Of a stretch of 7,823 nucleotides of DNA, positions 1 through 5,919 are shown piece after piece. The stretch spans positions 1 to 7,823 of the forward strand of contig JBHENN010000047.1 of NCBI GenBank assembly GCA_046262015.1, in the 5' to 3' direction. Positions within the stretch are counted from its first letter, which is position 1. Each line of letters starts with the position of its first letter. The notes under the pieces are model-generated. The model had not been told where the DNA came from. It searched no databases and saw only the letters and a list, made by a program, of their open reading frames with translations. The stretch is from JBHENN01 sp046262015 (GTDB taxonomy: Bacteria; Actinomycetota; CADDZG01; WHSQ01). The position numbers were made by a program, and so were the translations under genes.

Positions 1-216
1 AATATCCCTGACGACCTCTACGAGGCACTTCGGGCAAGCGCAGACAGAGAAGGCAGGTCACTGTCTGCGCAAACAGTTGCCATCCTGAAGAGGGCTCTCG
101 CGGACTTACTCGTAGACCGCGCAAGGGTTGCTCGGCGAATAGCCGCGCGACGAAGGTCAGCCGGGGTCATGACCCGCAGCGCACGGGAAACGGTCAGGGA
201 GGATCGGGATCGCTGA
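1..216 (+). CDS. Ribbon-helix-helix antitoxin (VapB/FitA-like), 5' end cut by window edge
   Basis: This is the 71-residue C-terminal part of a small DNA-binding antitoxin, open from base 1 to a TGA at 214-216. The visible start, NIPDDLYEALRASADREGRS, followed by LSAQTVAILKRAL, is the strand-helix-helix pattern of MetJ/Arc-type (FitA/VapB-like) antitoxins. There, the beta strand binds operator DNA as a dimer and the tail binds and blocks the toxin. The tail (about residues 35-71) is very rich in Arg and Ala, as is usual for the toxin-binding segment. The PIN-domain toxin frame follows directly and probably overlaps its last codons, the classic antitoxin-toxin order. Proteins of this kind normally repress their own promoter, which would lie outside the window. 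The first residues and the start codon are missing only because the window begins inside the gene. Family level is fairly sure; the subfamily is not. Confidence 0.8.
   Translation, partial: NIPDDLYEALRASADREGRSLSAQTVAILKRALADLLVDRARVARRIAARRRSAGVMTRSARETVREDRDR
197..202 (+). promoter_or_regulatory. Strong ribosome binding site for the PIN toxin
   Basis: GGGAGG lies inside the 3' end of the antitoxin gene. It is six bases before an ATC codon at 209, in the toxin frame. It is the best Shine-Dalgarno match near the toxin and argues that translation starts close to 206-212, although no ATG, GTG or TTG is present there. Confidence 0.55.
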
Positions 217-643
217 GAGATCTGCCGTAGTCGATGCGAGCGTCCTAGCTGAGTATCTTGCTCCGGGATCGGCCCACGGCGACGTTGCTCCTTTGTTCGA
301 TCCAGAGTCGAGGATGGAACTGTGGACTCCTGATCTTTGCCTCCTCGAGGTCGCCAACGTGCTGAGAAAAAGGTTCCTCACGGACAGGAGATTTACTCGC
401 CAGCATCTCGCCGACGGAGTCGCCGACCTTCTCGGCCTCGGCCTTCTGATCGTGAGCAGCCGAGCGCTTGTCGAAGGGGCAATCCGCTTCGCCGACAACC
501 TCACCGTGTACGACGCGGCTCATCTTGTGCTCGCGGCAGCCCGACATAACCCAATCTGCACCCTTGATACTCGACTGGCGAAGGAGGCACGAAGGGCAGG
601 GGTTACCGTGCTTGTGCCGGGGACGGACCCCCTTATTGCGTAA
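209..643 (+). CDS. VapC-type PIN-domain ribonuclease toxin, apparent non-canonical ATC start
   Basis: This is a PIN-domain endoribonuclease, the toxin of the pair. VapC proteins are Mg/Mn-dependent and usually cut tRNA or rRNA; the target here is unknown. Numbered from the ATC at 209 it has 144 residues, normal for VapC. All four acidic active-site positions are visible: D9 in AVVDASVLAEYL, E47 in LLEVANVL, D102 in YDAAHLVLA and D120 in LDTRLAKEA. The frame is closed upstream by a TGA at 170-172, and no ATG, GTG or TTG occurs before D9. The first canonical start is a TTG at 293, which would delete strand 1 and D9. I placed the start at ATC 209 because it lies six bases after GGGAGG and gives an 8-bp overlap with the antitoxin stop at 216. 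ATC is one substitution from ATG, so a mutated, silenced toxin or a base error is equally possible. The family assignment is firm; the start is uncertain. Confidence 0.75.
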   Translation: MAERSAVVDASVLAEYLAPGSAHGDVAPLFDPESRMELWTPDLCLLEVANVLRKRFLTDRRFTRQHLADGVADLLGLGLLIVSSRALVEGAIRFADNLTVYDAAHLVLAAARHNPICTLDTRLAKEARRAGVTVLVPGTDPLIA

Positions 644-665
644 GACTCTCAAGCAGAGGACCGAA

Positions 666-701
666 GGCTCTGTCTCGAGCCGACATAGGTCGATCAGAGC
701 C
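666..701. terminator. Inverted repeat between convergent toxin and LVIVD genes
   Basis: GGCTCTG (666-672) and CAGAGCC (695-701) are perfect 7-bp inverted repeats with a 22-base loop. GGCTC can alternatively pair with GAGCC at 677-681. It lies 23 bases after the toxin stop, in the 136-bp gap between two convergent genes, where a terminator would be expected. No run of T follows on either strand, so this is only a weak candidate. Confidence 0.25.
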
Positions 702-759
702 AGCCCGCTTGGGGGTGCGGTCGTTAGCCGTCACGAACACACCCGTACTCCTTAGCGAC

Positions 760-775
760 CGAGCGTGCTCGCTCG
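760..775 (-). terminator. Short hairpin right after the LVIVD gene stop
   Basis: CGAGCG-tgct-CGCTCG forms a perfect 6-bp stem with a 4-base loop. It starts four bases past the minus-strand stop at 780-782. The position suits a transcription end, but there is no T tract on the minus strand, so factor-independent termination is doubtful. Confidence 0.25.
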
Positions 776-779
776 CCGA

Positions 780-1985
780 TCAGTCTGTGACGCCCTTGAC
801 CTCCAGGACCTCGAAGCCGCGGCCTAGGTCGTTCGTGTAGATCCGGCCCTTGTAGTAGTGCGCCGACCACATGATCGAATCGTCCGGTCGGTAGTACGCG
901 AGTTCCTCGGGAACCGATGGATCCTTGAGGCTGATCACGCTCAGGCCCCCCGAGTAGAACGGCACGACCGCCGTGGTCTTGTCGACCCAGTTGAAGTCGT
1001 GCGACGTGCAAGGAAGGTCCGTCTCGAACGAGCCGATCGGCAGCCCGCCACGTCGAGGCGAGAAGAACGACAGCAGCTCGGGGCTTTCGATGTTCGAGAT
1101 GTCGTAGAACCAAATGGCTCCGCTGGGCGTTTCCTGCTCGACGCAGTCGTTGACCGTGATGTTCTCGTCGTTGATGGCGAGAATCTTTCCGTCGGCGCTG
1201 GCGACCGCGTAGTGCGAGAACTGGATGAGCGGGTTGTAGATCGTGCTCACGACCTCGGGTGCGAGGGGATCGGACACTTCCCAGATCTGCGTCCCCTCGA
1301 AACCGGCGCAGAACCCGAACTTGCCGCGTTTGTCGAAGTGGAACGAGAAGTCGTGACAACCCGTCGGCGGTGCCGGAGGCCTGAACTCGCCCACGATTTT
1401 GGGCTTCTTGGGATTCGAGACGTCGAGCATGTGCGTGACCATCAACCCGTTCGAGGGAAGCCCACCCGGGTTGATATAGATGATCGGCTTCCCGGGGTAC
1501 TTCGTGATCGAGTGGATTTGCCGTCCGGTCCGGTCGACCGCACCGACGTCGCGGGACAGATTGATCTGGCTCAGCATCTTCGGCCTCGACGGCTTGCTCA
1601 CGTCGAGAAGGAACACTCCCGAATCGTCCTCGCCTTCCGCGGCTTCGAAGGGGTTGCACAGCGCGTCGTGATGACCGACCGCGATGACACCGGGCTTCAC
1701 GAACGCGACGTCCAGGTCGTCGCCGGGGCATTTGAAGAATCCGGCCTCGCGCGGCTTACCGCCTGTGATGTCCATGATGTGGATCCCGCCCTTCCCAGGA
1801 TCCTGATCCCGTCCCGTCGTGCCGTTGATCTCGCCGGCATAGGCGAAACCCCCGCCAAAGGCGAGATGGCCTCCACCCACGTACTCCTCGCGTGCCACGA
1901 CGCTCACGTTGTCGGATTGTTCGGCCGAGACGCTGCCGGGCGCGAATACCGCAAGTGCAAGTGCGATTGCCATTACGCGTCTCAT
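780..1985 (-). CDS. Secreted LVIVD-repeat beta-propeller protein
   Basis: This is a 401-aa exported protein of unknown function. Residues 1-21 form a signal peptide (MRRVMAIALALAVFAPGSVSA, short basic start, hydrophobic core, AXA-like end), so it should act outside the cytoplasmic membrane; no lipobox or anchor is visible. The body consists of repeats of the LVIVD type: HIMDITGGKPREAGFF (69-84), FLLDVSKPSRPKMLSQI (125), HMLDVSNPKKPKIVGEF (185), QIWEVSDPLAPEVVSTI (233), WFYDISNIESPELLSFF (292), SVISLKDPSVPEELAYY (349) and a final FEVLEVKGV (391). This fits a seven-bladed beta-propeller. A histidine recurs at the start of the strand opening most blades (H40, H158, H211, H258, H329, H376). Six cysteines (86, 110, 210, 226, 281, 326) could form disulfides. 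ATG 1983-1985 is chosen for the signal peptide and for AAGGAG five bases upstream. The gene stands alone, convergent with the toxin. No substrate can be named; a metal-binding or oxidoreductase role like that of selenium-binding-protein propellers is speculation. Confidence 0.85.
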   Translation of the reverse strand: MRRVMAIALALAVFAPGSVSAEQSDNVSVVAREEYVGGGHLAFGGGFAYAGEINGTTGRDQDPGKGGIHIMDITGGKPREAGFFKCPGDDLDVAFVKPGVIAVGHHDALCNPFEAAEGEDDSGVFLLDVSKPSRPKMLSQINLSRDVGAVDRTGRQIHSITKYPGKPIIYINPGGLPSNGLMVTHMLDVSNPKKPKIVGEFRPPAPPTGCHDFSFHFDKRGKFGFCAGFEGTQIWEVSDPLAPEVVSTIYNPLIQFSHYAVASADGKILAINDENITVNDCVEQETPSGAIWFYDISNIESPELLSFFSPRRGGLPIGSFETDLPCTSHDFNWVDKTTAVVPFYSGGLSVISLKDPSVPEELAYYRPDDSIMWSAHYYKGRIYTNDLGRGFEVLEVKGVTD

Positions 1986-1990
1986 GAGTT

Positions 1991-1996
1991 CTCCTT
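1991..1996 (-). promoter_or_regulatory. Ribosome binding site of the LVIVD gene
   Basis: On the minus strand AAGGAG lies five bases before ATG 1985. This fixes the start that gives a complete signal peptide. Confidence 0.7.
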
Positions 1997-2283
1997 GCTG
2001 CGGTCAGCGGATGAAGCCCTTTTGCACATATTGGCTTGAGGGGTGGCTTTTCCTGCCGGACGCTCCGGCTCGCCCGCCACCGCCTCGGCATCTCCGGCTG
2101 CGGTTTCGCGTCACCCCCGAAGGAGCACTCTCTCCGCATTCGTGGCCGTCACCGGGGCCGGCGGCCCCTGCGCACGCGGATCTGTCTCATCGTCTCCCCC
2201 ACCGTCCGGTCACCTCTGAGATGCTGTCATCCGGGAGCCTTCTGGGGGCGGATTTCGCCGCGCATCGCATCCTTCCTGCGACC

Positions 2284-2316
2284 CGGCGCGGGGCTGCTCG
2301 GACCCGGGCCGCGCCG
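2284..2316 (-). terminator. GC-rich hairpin downstream of trpA, possible operon terminator
   Basis: CGGCGCGG (2284-2291) pairs perfectly with CCGCGCCG (2309-2316), an all-GC 8-bp stem with a 17-base loop. It starts 13 bases after the trpA stop. No T run follows on the minus strand, so it would be a pause or Rho-assisted end, or an RNA 3'-end stabiliser. In sequence this rich in GC, chance pairing is a real alternative. Confidence 0.35.
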
Positions 2317-2329
2317 CGACGGGCGGGGC

Positions 2330-3106
2330 TCAGCGGCCGTCGAGCGCGGCGCGCACGTCGCCGAGCAGCGAGGCGGCAGCCTCGGGACCGCGCTCGAGCA
2401 CCGCGGTGACCACCGCGCTCCCGATCACGACGCCGTCGGCGACCCGGGTCGCCTCCACCGCCTGGGCGGGGGTCGACACGCCGACCCCGAGCAAGACCGG
2501 CACGTCGGTAACCTCCTTGCAGCGCCGGGCGACCGCCGCGGCCCGATCGGACAGCTCGGGACGCGTACCGGTGACCCCCAGGGTCGAGACCGCGTAGAGG
2601 AACCCGGTGGCGGTGGCGGCGAGAGCGGCCACGCGCTCGGGCGACGAGGTGGGGGCGACGAGCGGGACCCATCCGAGACTGGCGTCGGCCGCGGCCCGCT
2701 GCAGCGAGGCGGCCTCCTCGAGCGGAAGGTCCGGGACGATGAGGCCGGCTGCTCCCGCGGCCGCGGCGCGCCGGCAGAAATCGACCTCCCCCACGTTGTG
2801 GATCGGGTTGTAGTAGGTCATGACGAGCTTGGGAGGGACGATCGCGGTACCGCCTGCAAGGTCCAGGGCGTCGTGGGGACCGATGCCGGCTCGCAAGGCC
2901 CGGTCGCCCGCGGCGGCGATGACCGGGCCGTCCATGAGCGGGTCCGAGAACGGCAGGCCGATCTCGACCGCGTCGGCGTGGCGGGCGACCGCGCGCAGCG
3001 CCTCGGGGAAGCCCGCCCGGTCCGGCACGCCGGCCATCAGATAGGGGACGAGCAGCTTCCGGCCGCCGCGCTGCGCCTCTCTCAGGTGGTCGAGGAGCGC
3101 GGTCAC
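2330..3106 (-). CDS. trpA: Tryptophan synthase alpha chain
   Basis: TrpA splits indole-3-glycerol phosphate into indole and glyceraldehyde 3-phosphate and passes the indole through a tunnel to TrpB in the cytoplasmic alpha2-beta2 complex. At 258 aa, it is slightly shorter than the E. coli enzyme (268). The TIM-barrel landmarks are visible in order: PYLMAGVPD (21-29), the catalytic Glu in DAVEIG (E48) and Asp in SDPLMDGP (D59), matching E. coli E49 and D60, MTYYNPI (96-102), LIVPDLPLEE (122-131), the phosphate loop STLGVTG (174-180), GVGVS (207-211) and VIGSAVV (227-233). The SDPLMDGP version, with Met where many bacteria have Ala, is familiar from actinobacterial TrpA. It starts with GTG at 3106-3104, overlapping the trpB stop as GTGA, with no strong ribosome site of its own, so translation is probably coupled to trpB. 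It is the last gene of the trp row. Confidence 0.97.
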   Translation of the reverse strand: MTALLDHLREAQRGGRKLLVPYLMAGVPDRAGFPEALRAVARHADAVEIGLPFSDPLMDGPVIAAAGDRALRAGIGPHDALDLAGGTAIVPPKLVMTYYNPIHNVGEVDFCRRAAAAGAAGLIVPDLPLEEAASLQRAAADASLGWVPLVAPTSSPERVAALAATATGFLYAVSTLGVTGTRPELSDRAAAVARRCKEVTDVPVLLGVGVSTPAQAVEATRVADGVVIGSAVVTAVLERGPEAAASLLGDVRAALDGR

Positions 3107-4293
3107 GCACCGATCGCTTCGGCGACGGTCGCGACGTCCTTGTCGCCCCGGCCCGACAGGCCGACCACGACGAGCCCGGACGGCGGGCCGCGCAGCAGGT
3201 AGGCGAGCGCGTGGGCCGGCTCGAGCGCCGGGATGACGCCTTCGGTCTCGGCCAGGACGCGGAACGCGGCGAGGGCCTCGGCGTCGGTGGCGGACTCGTA
3301 GCGGGCGCGACCGGAGCGGGCGAGCCACGCATGCTCGGGCCCGACCCCCGGGTAGTCGAGCCCGGCGGAGATCGAATGCGCCTCGGTCACCAGACCCTGA
3401 TCGTCCTGCAGGAGCAGGCTGCGGGCGCCGTGCAGGATCCCGGGACGCCCGCACGTGATAGACGCGCCGTGCCGGCCGTCGAGCCCCTCTCCCCCCGCTT
3501 CCACGCCCACCAGGGCGACCGCCTCGTCCCGATAGAAGGGGCGGAACAGCCCGAGCGCGTTGGAGCCGCCCCCGACGCAGGCGACGACCTCGTCGGGCAG
3601 GGCCCCGGCCACCTCGAGCACCTGCGCGCGCGCCTCCACCCCGATCACCTCTTGCAGAGAGGCGACGATCTCCGGGTACGGGTGCGGACCCACGACCGAC
3701 CCGATGACGTAATGCGTGTGCTCCACGTTGGCGACCCAGTCGCGCAGCGCCTCGTTGATCGCGTCCTTCAGCGTGGCGGCCCCCGCAGGGACCGGCACGA
3801 CCTCGGCTCCCAGCATCTCCATGCGCACGACGTTGAGGTGCTGGCGGCGGACGTCGGTGGCGCCCATATACACCACGCACGGGAGACCGAAGTACGCGGC
3901 CGCGGTCGCGGTGGCCACGCCGTGCTGGCCGGCGCCGGTCTCCGCGATGACCCGCTCCTTGCCCATCCGGCGCGCCAGGAGGACCTGGCCGAGGGTGTTG
4001 TTGATCTTGTGCGCGCCGGTGTGCGCGAGGTCCTCGCGCTTCAACATGACGCGCGCTCCGACCCGCTCGGAGAAGCGGACCGCGTCGTACAGCGGTGTCG
4101 GCCGGCCGACCACCTCGCCCAGCAGCCGCTCGAGCTCGGCGCCGAACGACACATCGGACCGCGCCGTCTCCCACGCGCGTTCCAGCTCGTCCAGCGCGCC
4201 CATCAGTGCCTCGGGCACGTAGCGGCCGCCGAACTCGCCGAAGCGTCCGGTCGCGACCGCGTCTGCGGCCCGTGACGCTCCGGGGTCGCTCAC
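3103..4293 (-). CDS. trpB: Tryptophan synthase beta chain
   Basis: TrpB condenses indole (delivered from TrpA) with L-serine to give L-tryptophan, using pyridoxal phosphate. It has 396 aa, the usual length of the TrpA-partnered TrpB1 class. Visible features are FGEFGGRYVPE near the N-terminus (18-28), the PLP lysine in HTGAHKINN (K96), the catalytic Glu in AETGAGQHGVA (E118), the PLP phosphate-binding GGGSNA (241-246), EGVIPALEPAHA (351-362, with E359 near the pyridine ring side), and LSGRGDKD (379-386) with S380 at the pyridine nitrogen. All key residues are intact, so an active enzyme is expected. The start is GTG at 4293-4291, overlapping the trpC stop (GTGA). A GAGAGGAG ribosome site sits at 4298-4305, four bases before it. 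The high-confidence family and the tight overlaps with trpC and trpA indicate one transcript and balanced subunit production. Confidence 0.98.
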   Translation of the reverse strand: MSDPGASRAADAVATGRFGEFGGRYVPEALMGALDELERAWETARSDVSFGAELERLLGEVVGRPTPLYDAVRFSERVGARVMLKREDLAHTGAHKINNTLGQVLLARRMGKERVIAETGAGQHGVATATAAAYFGLPCVVYMGATDVRRQHLNVVRMEMLGAEVVPVPAGAATLKDAINEALRDWVANVEHTHYVIGSVVGPHPYPEIVASLQEVIGVEARAQVLEVAGALPDEVVACVGGGSNALGLFRPFYRDEAVALVGVEAGGEGLDGRHGASITCGRPGILHGARSLLLQDDQGLVTEAHSISAGLDYPGVGPEHAWLARSGRARYESATDAEALAAFRVLAETEGVIPALEPAHALAYLLRGPPSGLVVVGLSGRGDKDVATVAEAIGA

Positions 4294-5063
4294 GCCACTC
4301 CTCTCAGTAACCGCAGAGCGCTCGCCGGGTCGGGCGCGCGTACGAGCGCCTCGCCCACCAGGACGGCATGGGCGCCGGCGGCCTCGAGAGCCTCCACCTC
4401 GGCGCGGGCCGACACCCCGGACAGCGCGACCACCGTCGTGCCTGGAGGTAGCAACGGCGCCAGCTTGGCGGTGCGGTCCGGGTCGACCTCGAACGTCTCG
4501 AGGTCGCGATGGTTGACTCCGATCAGGGCCGCGCCGGCGTGGAGCGCTCGCTCCACGTCACGTTCGTCGTGCACCTCGACCAGGGGTTCCATGCCGAGCT
4601 CGAGGGCGCGATCGATCAGGTCGGGCAGCTCCGGACCCAGAGCGCGGACTATGAGCAGCACCGCATCGGCGCCTGCCGCGCGCGACTCGAGCAGCTGCAC
4701 GTCTTCGACGATGAAGTCCTTGCGCAGCAGTGGCAAGCCGGCGGTCGCCGCCGCGGCAAGGTCGGCGAGGGACCCGCAGAACCAACGCGGCTCGGTGAGG
4801 ACCGAGATCGCGACCGCGCCTCCGCGCGCGTAGGCAGCCGCCTGGCGTCCTGCGTCGAGATCGAGGTCGAGAGCGCCCCGGGACGGGGTCGCGCGTTTGA
4901 TCTCCGCGATCAGCGAGCTGCCGGCCGCCTCTCGCAGGGCCGCGGCGAAGGGCTGAGCGCCCGAGGCCGCGGCCGCCGCCCGCCGAAGCGCGTCGTCTCC
5001 CGCCGCGCGTAAGGCTTCGGCACGCGTCCGCGCGGCGGCGACGAGCTCGGCGAGGTAGAGCAC
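4290..5063 (-). CDS. trpC: Indole-3-glycerol-phosphate synthase
   Basis: TrpC closes the indole ring: it converts carboxyphenylamino-deoxyribulose phosphate to indole-3-glycerol phosphate with loss of CO2 and water, supplying TrpA. It is a stand-alone 257-aa TIM barrel, not fused to TrpF. Visible residues are E54 and K56 in LIAEIKRATPSRG, E91 in SVLTEPRWFCGS, the catalytic Lys in LLRKDFIVED (K115), the catalytic Glu in PLVEVHDE (E163), N184 in IGVNHRDLETFEVD, S215 in ALSGVS, and phosphate-binding VLVGEALV (234-241). His185 stands where Asn or Ala is more usual in the IGVNxRxL segment. The GTG start (5063-5061) gives the family-typical opening (MLYLAELVAAARTRAEALRA). It lies nine bases after the stop of the upstream lipoprotein gene, with only a weak ribosome site, so coupling to that gene is likely. 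No trpF follows, as is typical for actinobacteria. Confidence 0.97.
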   Translation of the reverse strand: MLYLAELVAAARTRAEALRAAGDDALRRAAAAASGAQPFAAALREAAGSSLIAEIKRATPSRGALDLDLDAGRQAAAYARGGAVAISVLTEPRWFCGSLADLAAAATAGLPLLRKDFIVEDVQLLESRAAGADAVLLIVRALGPELPDLIDRALELGMEPLVEVHDERDVERALHAGAALIGVNHRDLETFEVDPDRTAKLAPLLPPGTTVVALSGVSARAEVEALEAAGAHAVLVGEALVRAPDPASALRLLRGVA

Positions 5064-5072
5064 CGCTCGACC

Positions 5073-5837
5073 CTAACTTCCGGCCCCGATCAGGAGCTCC
5101 AGCAGCGCCGCGCCGAGGGCGCGAGGAGGACCGGCGACCGCGGTGAACGCGTAGCCCCCGTCCTCGAAGATCGCGCGGTCGAGGGCCGGTGGATCTCCCT
5201 CCCCGGCCGGCACGCGCGCCGCCCGCGCCGCCGAGAGGAACGCTCCCGCCGAGGCGCCCGACGCGGTCACGGGGCAGCGCTCGCACACCGTCGGGGCGAG
5301 GATGCCGGGGTCGAGATCGCGCTCTTCGAGCTCCCGCACCAGAGCGCGGGCGCCGAGCTGCCCTCCTCCCACCGGCGTCAGGTCGGCCCCGAGCGCGACG
5401 AACTGGACGCGGTGGTCGGGCGCGGCGACCTCGAGCGCGCGGGCGAGCTCGAGGAACAATCCGAGCGACGATCCCCCACCCCCGTCGGGACCGGTGTCGT
5501 AGGGCACGACCACGACCGTCTCGACACGCCCCTCGGGCAGCGCGACCACATTGGTCGACCGCACGAGGTCCTCGACCGGGACGGCGTCGAGCCGCACCAC
5601 GTAGCCGGCCTGCTGGAGGTGGCCGGTCAGATAGGTCGCGGCGGCGAACTCCTCCTGCGAGCCTGCCGGTCGCAGCGGCACGTCGGTGTCGAACTGCTCC
5701 GCGTGCGCCCGCACGACCCGCGGGTCGATCTCGGGCGATCCCGAGGGCCGCGGCTGGGGGGCGACCCCCGGTCCCGGGCTGCACGCGCCGAGCGCGATCA
5801 GCGCCCCGAGGAGCGTGCATGCCGGCGCGGTCTTCAT
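5073..5837 (-). CDS. Lipoprotein with degenerate M28-peptidase-like domain
   Basis: This is a predicted 254-aa lipoprotein, role unknown. The N-terminus is a lipoprotein signal with lipobox LGAC, so Cys19 would be lipidated and the protein tethered outside the cytoplasmic membrane. A Pro/Gly-rich linker runs to about residue 37. The rest follows the M28 (Zn aminopeptidase) pattern: RPAGSQEEFAAATYLTGHLQQAGY (57-79), STNVVALPEG (94-103), VVVVPYDTGPDG (108-119), LGLFLELARALE (125-136), VQFVALGADLTPVGGGQLGARALV (144-167), LDRAIFEDGGYAFTAV (219-234). The metal-ligand positions are lost: the HxD His is Pro112, the DN.SG Asp falls in a Gly/Ser run (119-124), the EE pair reads Asp152-Leu153, and the SDH His is Arg221. 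It is therefore probably not a metallopeptidase. It occupies the slot between trpE and trpC where mycobacteria carry a membrane protein. ATG 5837 is chosen for the intact signal; the ribosome site is weak. The reading frame is whole, so it is not a plain pseudogene. The M28 link is by pattern only. Confidence 0.7.
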   Translation of the reverse strand: MKTAPACTLLGALIALGACSPGPGVAPQPRPSGSPEIDPRVVRAHAEQFDTDVPLRPAGSQEEFAAATYLTGHLQQAGYVVRLDAVPVEDLVRSTNVVALPEGRVETVVVVPYDTGPDGGGGSSLGLFLELARALEVAAPDHRVQFVALGADLTPVGGGQLGARALVRELEERDLDPGILAPTVCERCPVTASGASAGAFLSAARAARVPAGEGDPPALDRAIFEDGGYAFTAVAGPPRALGAALLELLIGAGS

Positions 5838-5904
5838 CGCCGCCGCTCTAACACAGCCCGAGCGTCCTGCACCGACGGATCGTCCCCGGAGCCCAGAGCG
5901 CCGC

Positions 5905-5910
5905 TACTAT
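5905..5910 (+). promoter_or_regulatory. Possible -10 element giving a near-leaderless PRC mRNA
   Basis: TACTAT matches the TANNNT -10 consensus and ends nine bases before the ATG at 5920. A transcript starting 7-10 bases downstream would begin at or within three bases of the start codon, and no Shine-Dalgarno sequence is visible. That is the usual picture of a leaderless actinobacterial gene. No clear -35 box is seen 16-18 bases upstream. The 82-bp gap also serves the divergent lipoprotein gene. Confidence 0.4.
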
Positions 5911-5919
5911 GACGCCGAC

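Larger units (their letters stand above)
1986..2329. other. 344-bp gene-free spacer between trpA and the LVIVD gene
   Basis: No reading frame here resembles a protein I recognise, and I see no tRNA or other known RNA. It contains the LVIVD ribosome binding site, two perfect short hairpins (GCCGGA-cgc-TCCGGC at 2055-2069 and GGGGCC-ggc-GGCCCC at 2154-2168), and a third hairpin just after trpA at 2284-2316. The LVIVD promoter should lie here; I could not pick out a convincing -10/-35 pair. Base composition changes across the stretch: the part near the LVIVD gene is AT-richer, while the part near trpA is very GC-rich. Confidence 0.6.

Noticed and set aside
293..643. PIN toxin starting at TTG 293.
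   Set aside because: This start removes strand 1 and the first catalytic Asp (VVDAS) and has no ribosome site nearby. The strong GGGAGG lies about 90 bases upstream.
245..652. Minus-strand frame opposite the PIN toxin.
   Set aside because: It is antisense to a frame with four conserved acidic positions and shows no family pattern.
858..2039. Plus-strand frame of nearly 400 codons opposite the LVIVD gene.
   Set aside because: It is antisense to a gene with a clear signal peptide, regular repeats and a good ribosome site. The plus-strand product has no motif or signal.
1986..2329. Possible small gene, tRNA, riboswitch or CRISPR in the spacer.
   Set aside because: I found no cloverleaf, direct-repeat array or family-like short protein on either strand.
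3107..4174. Long open frame continuing upstream of TrpA through trpB in another frame, giving a product of about 600 residues.
   Set aside because: The upstream half is Arg/Gly/Ala-rich shadow coding of trpB in a GC-rich gene. Only the part from GTG 3106 matches TrpA.
4558..5820. Long minus-strand frame of about 420 codons across trpC and the lipoprotein gene.
   Set aside because: It is dominated by Arg, Gly and Pro with no recognisable motif, and lies fully inside two genes with clear family or signal features in another frame.
5686..5919. Upstream extension of the PRC-barrel gene to 5686.
   Set aside because: It would run antisense through the signal peptide region of the lipoprotein gene and add a Pro/Arg-rich segment that PRC-barrel proteins do not have.
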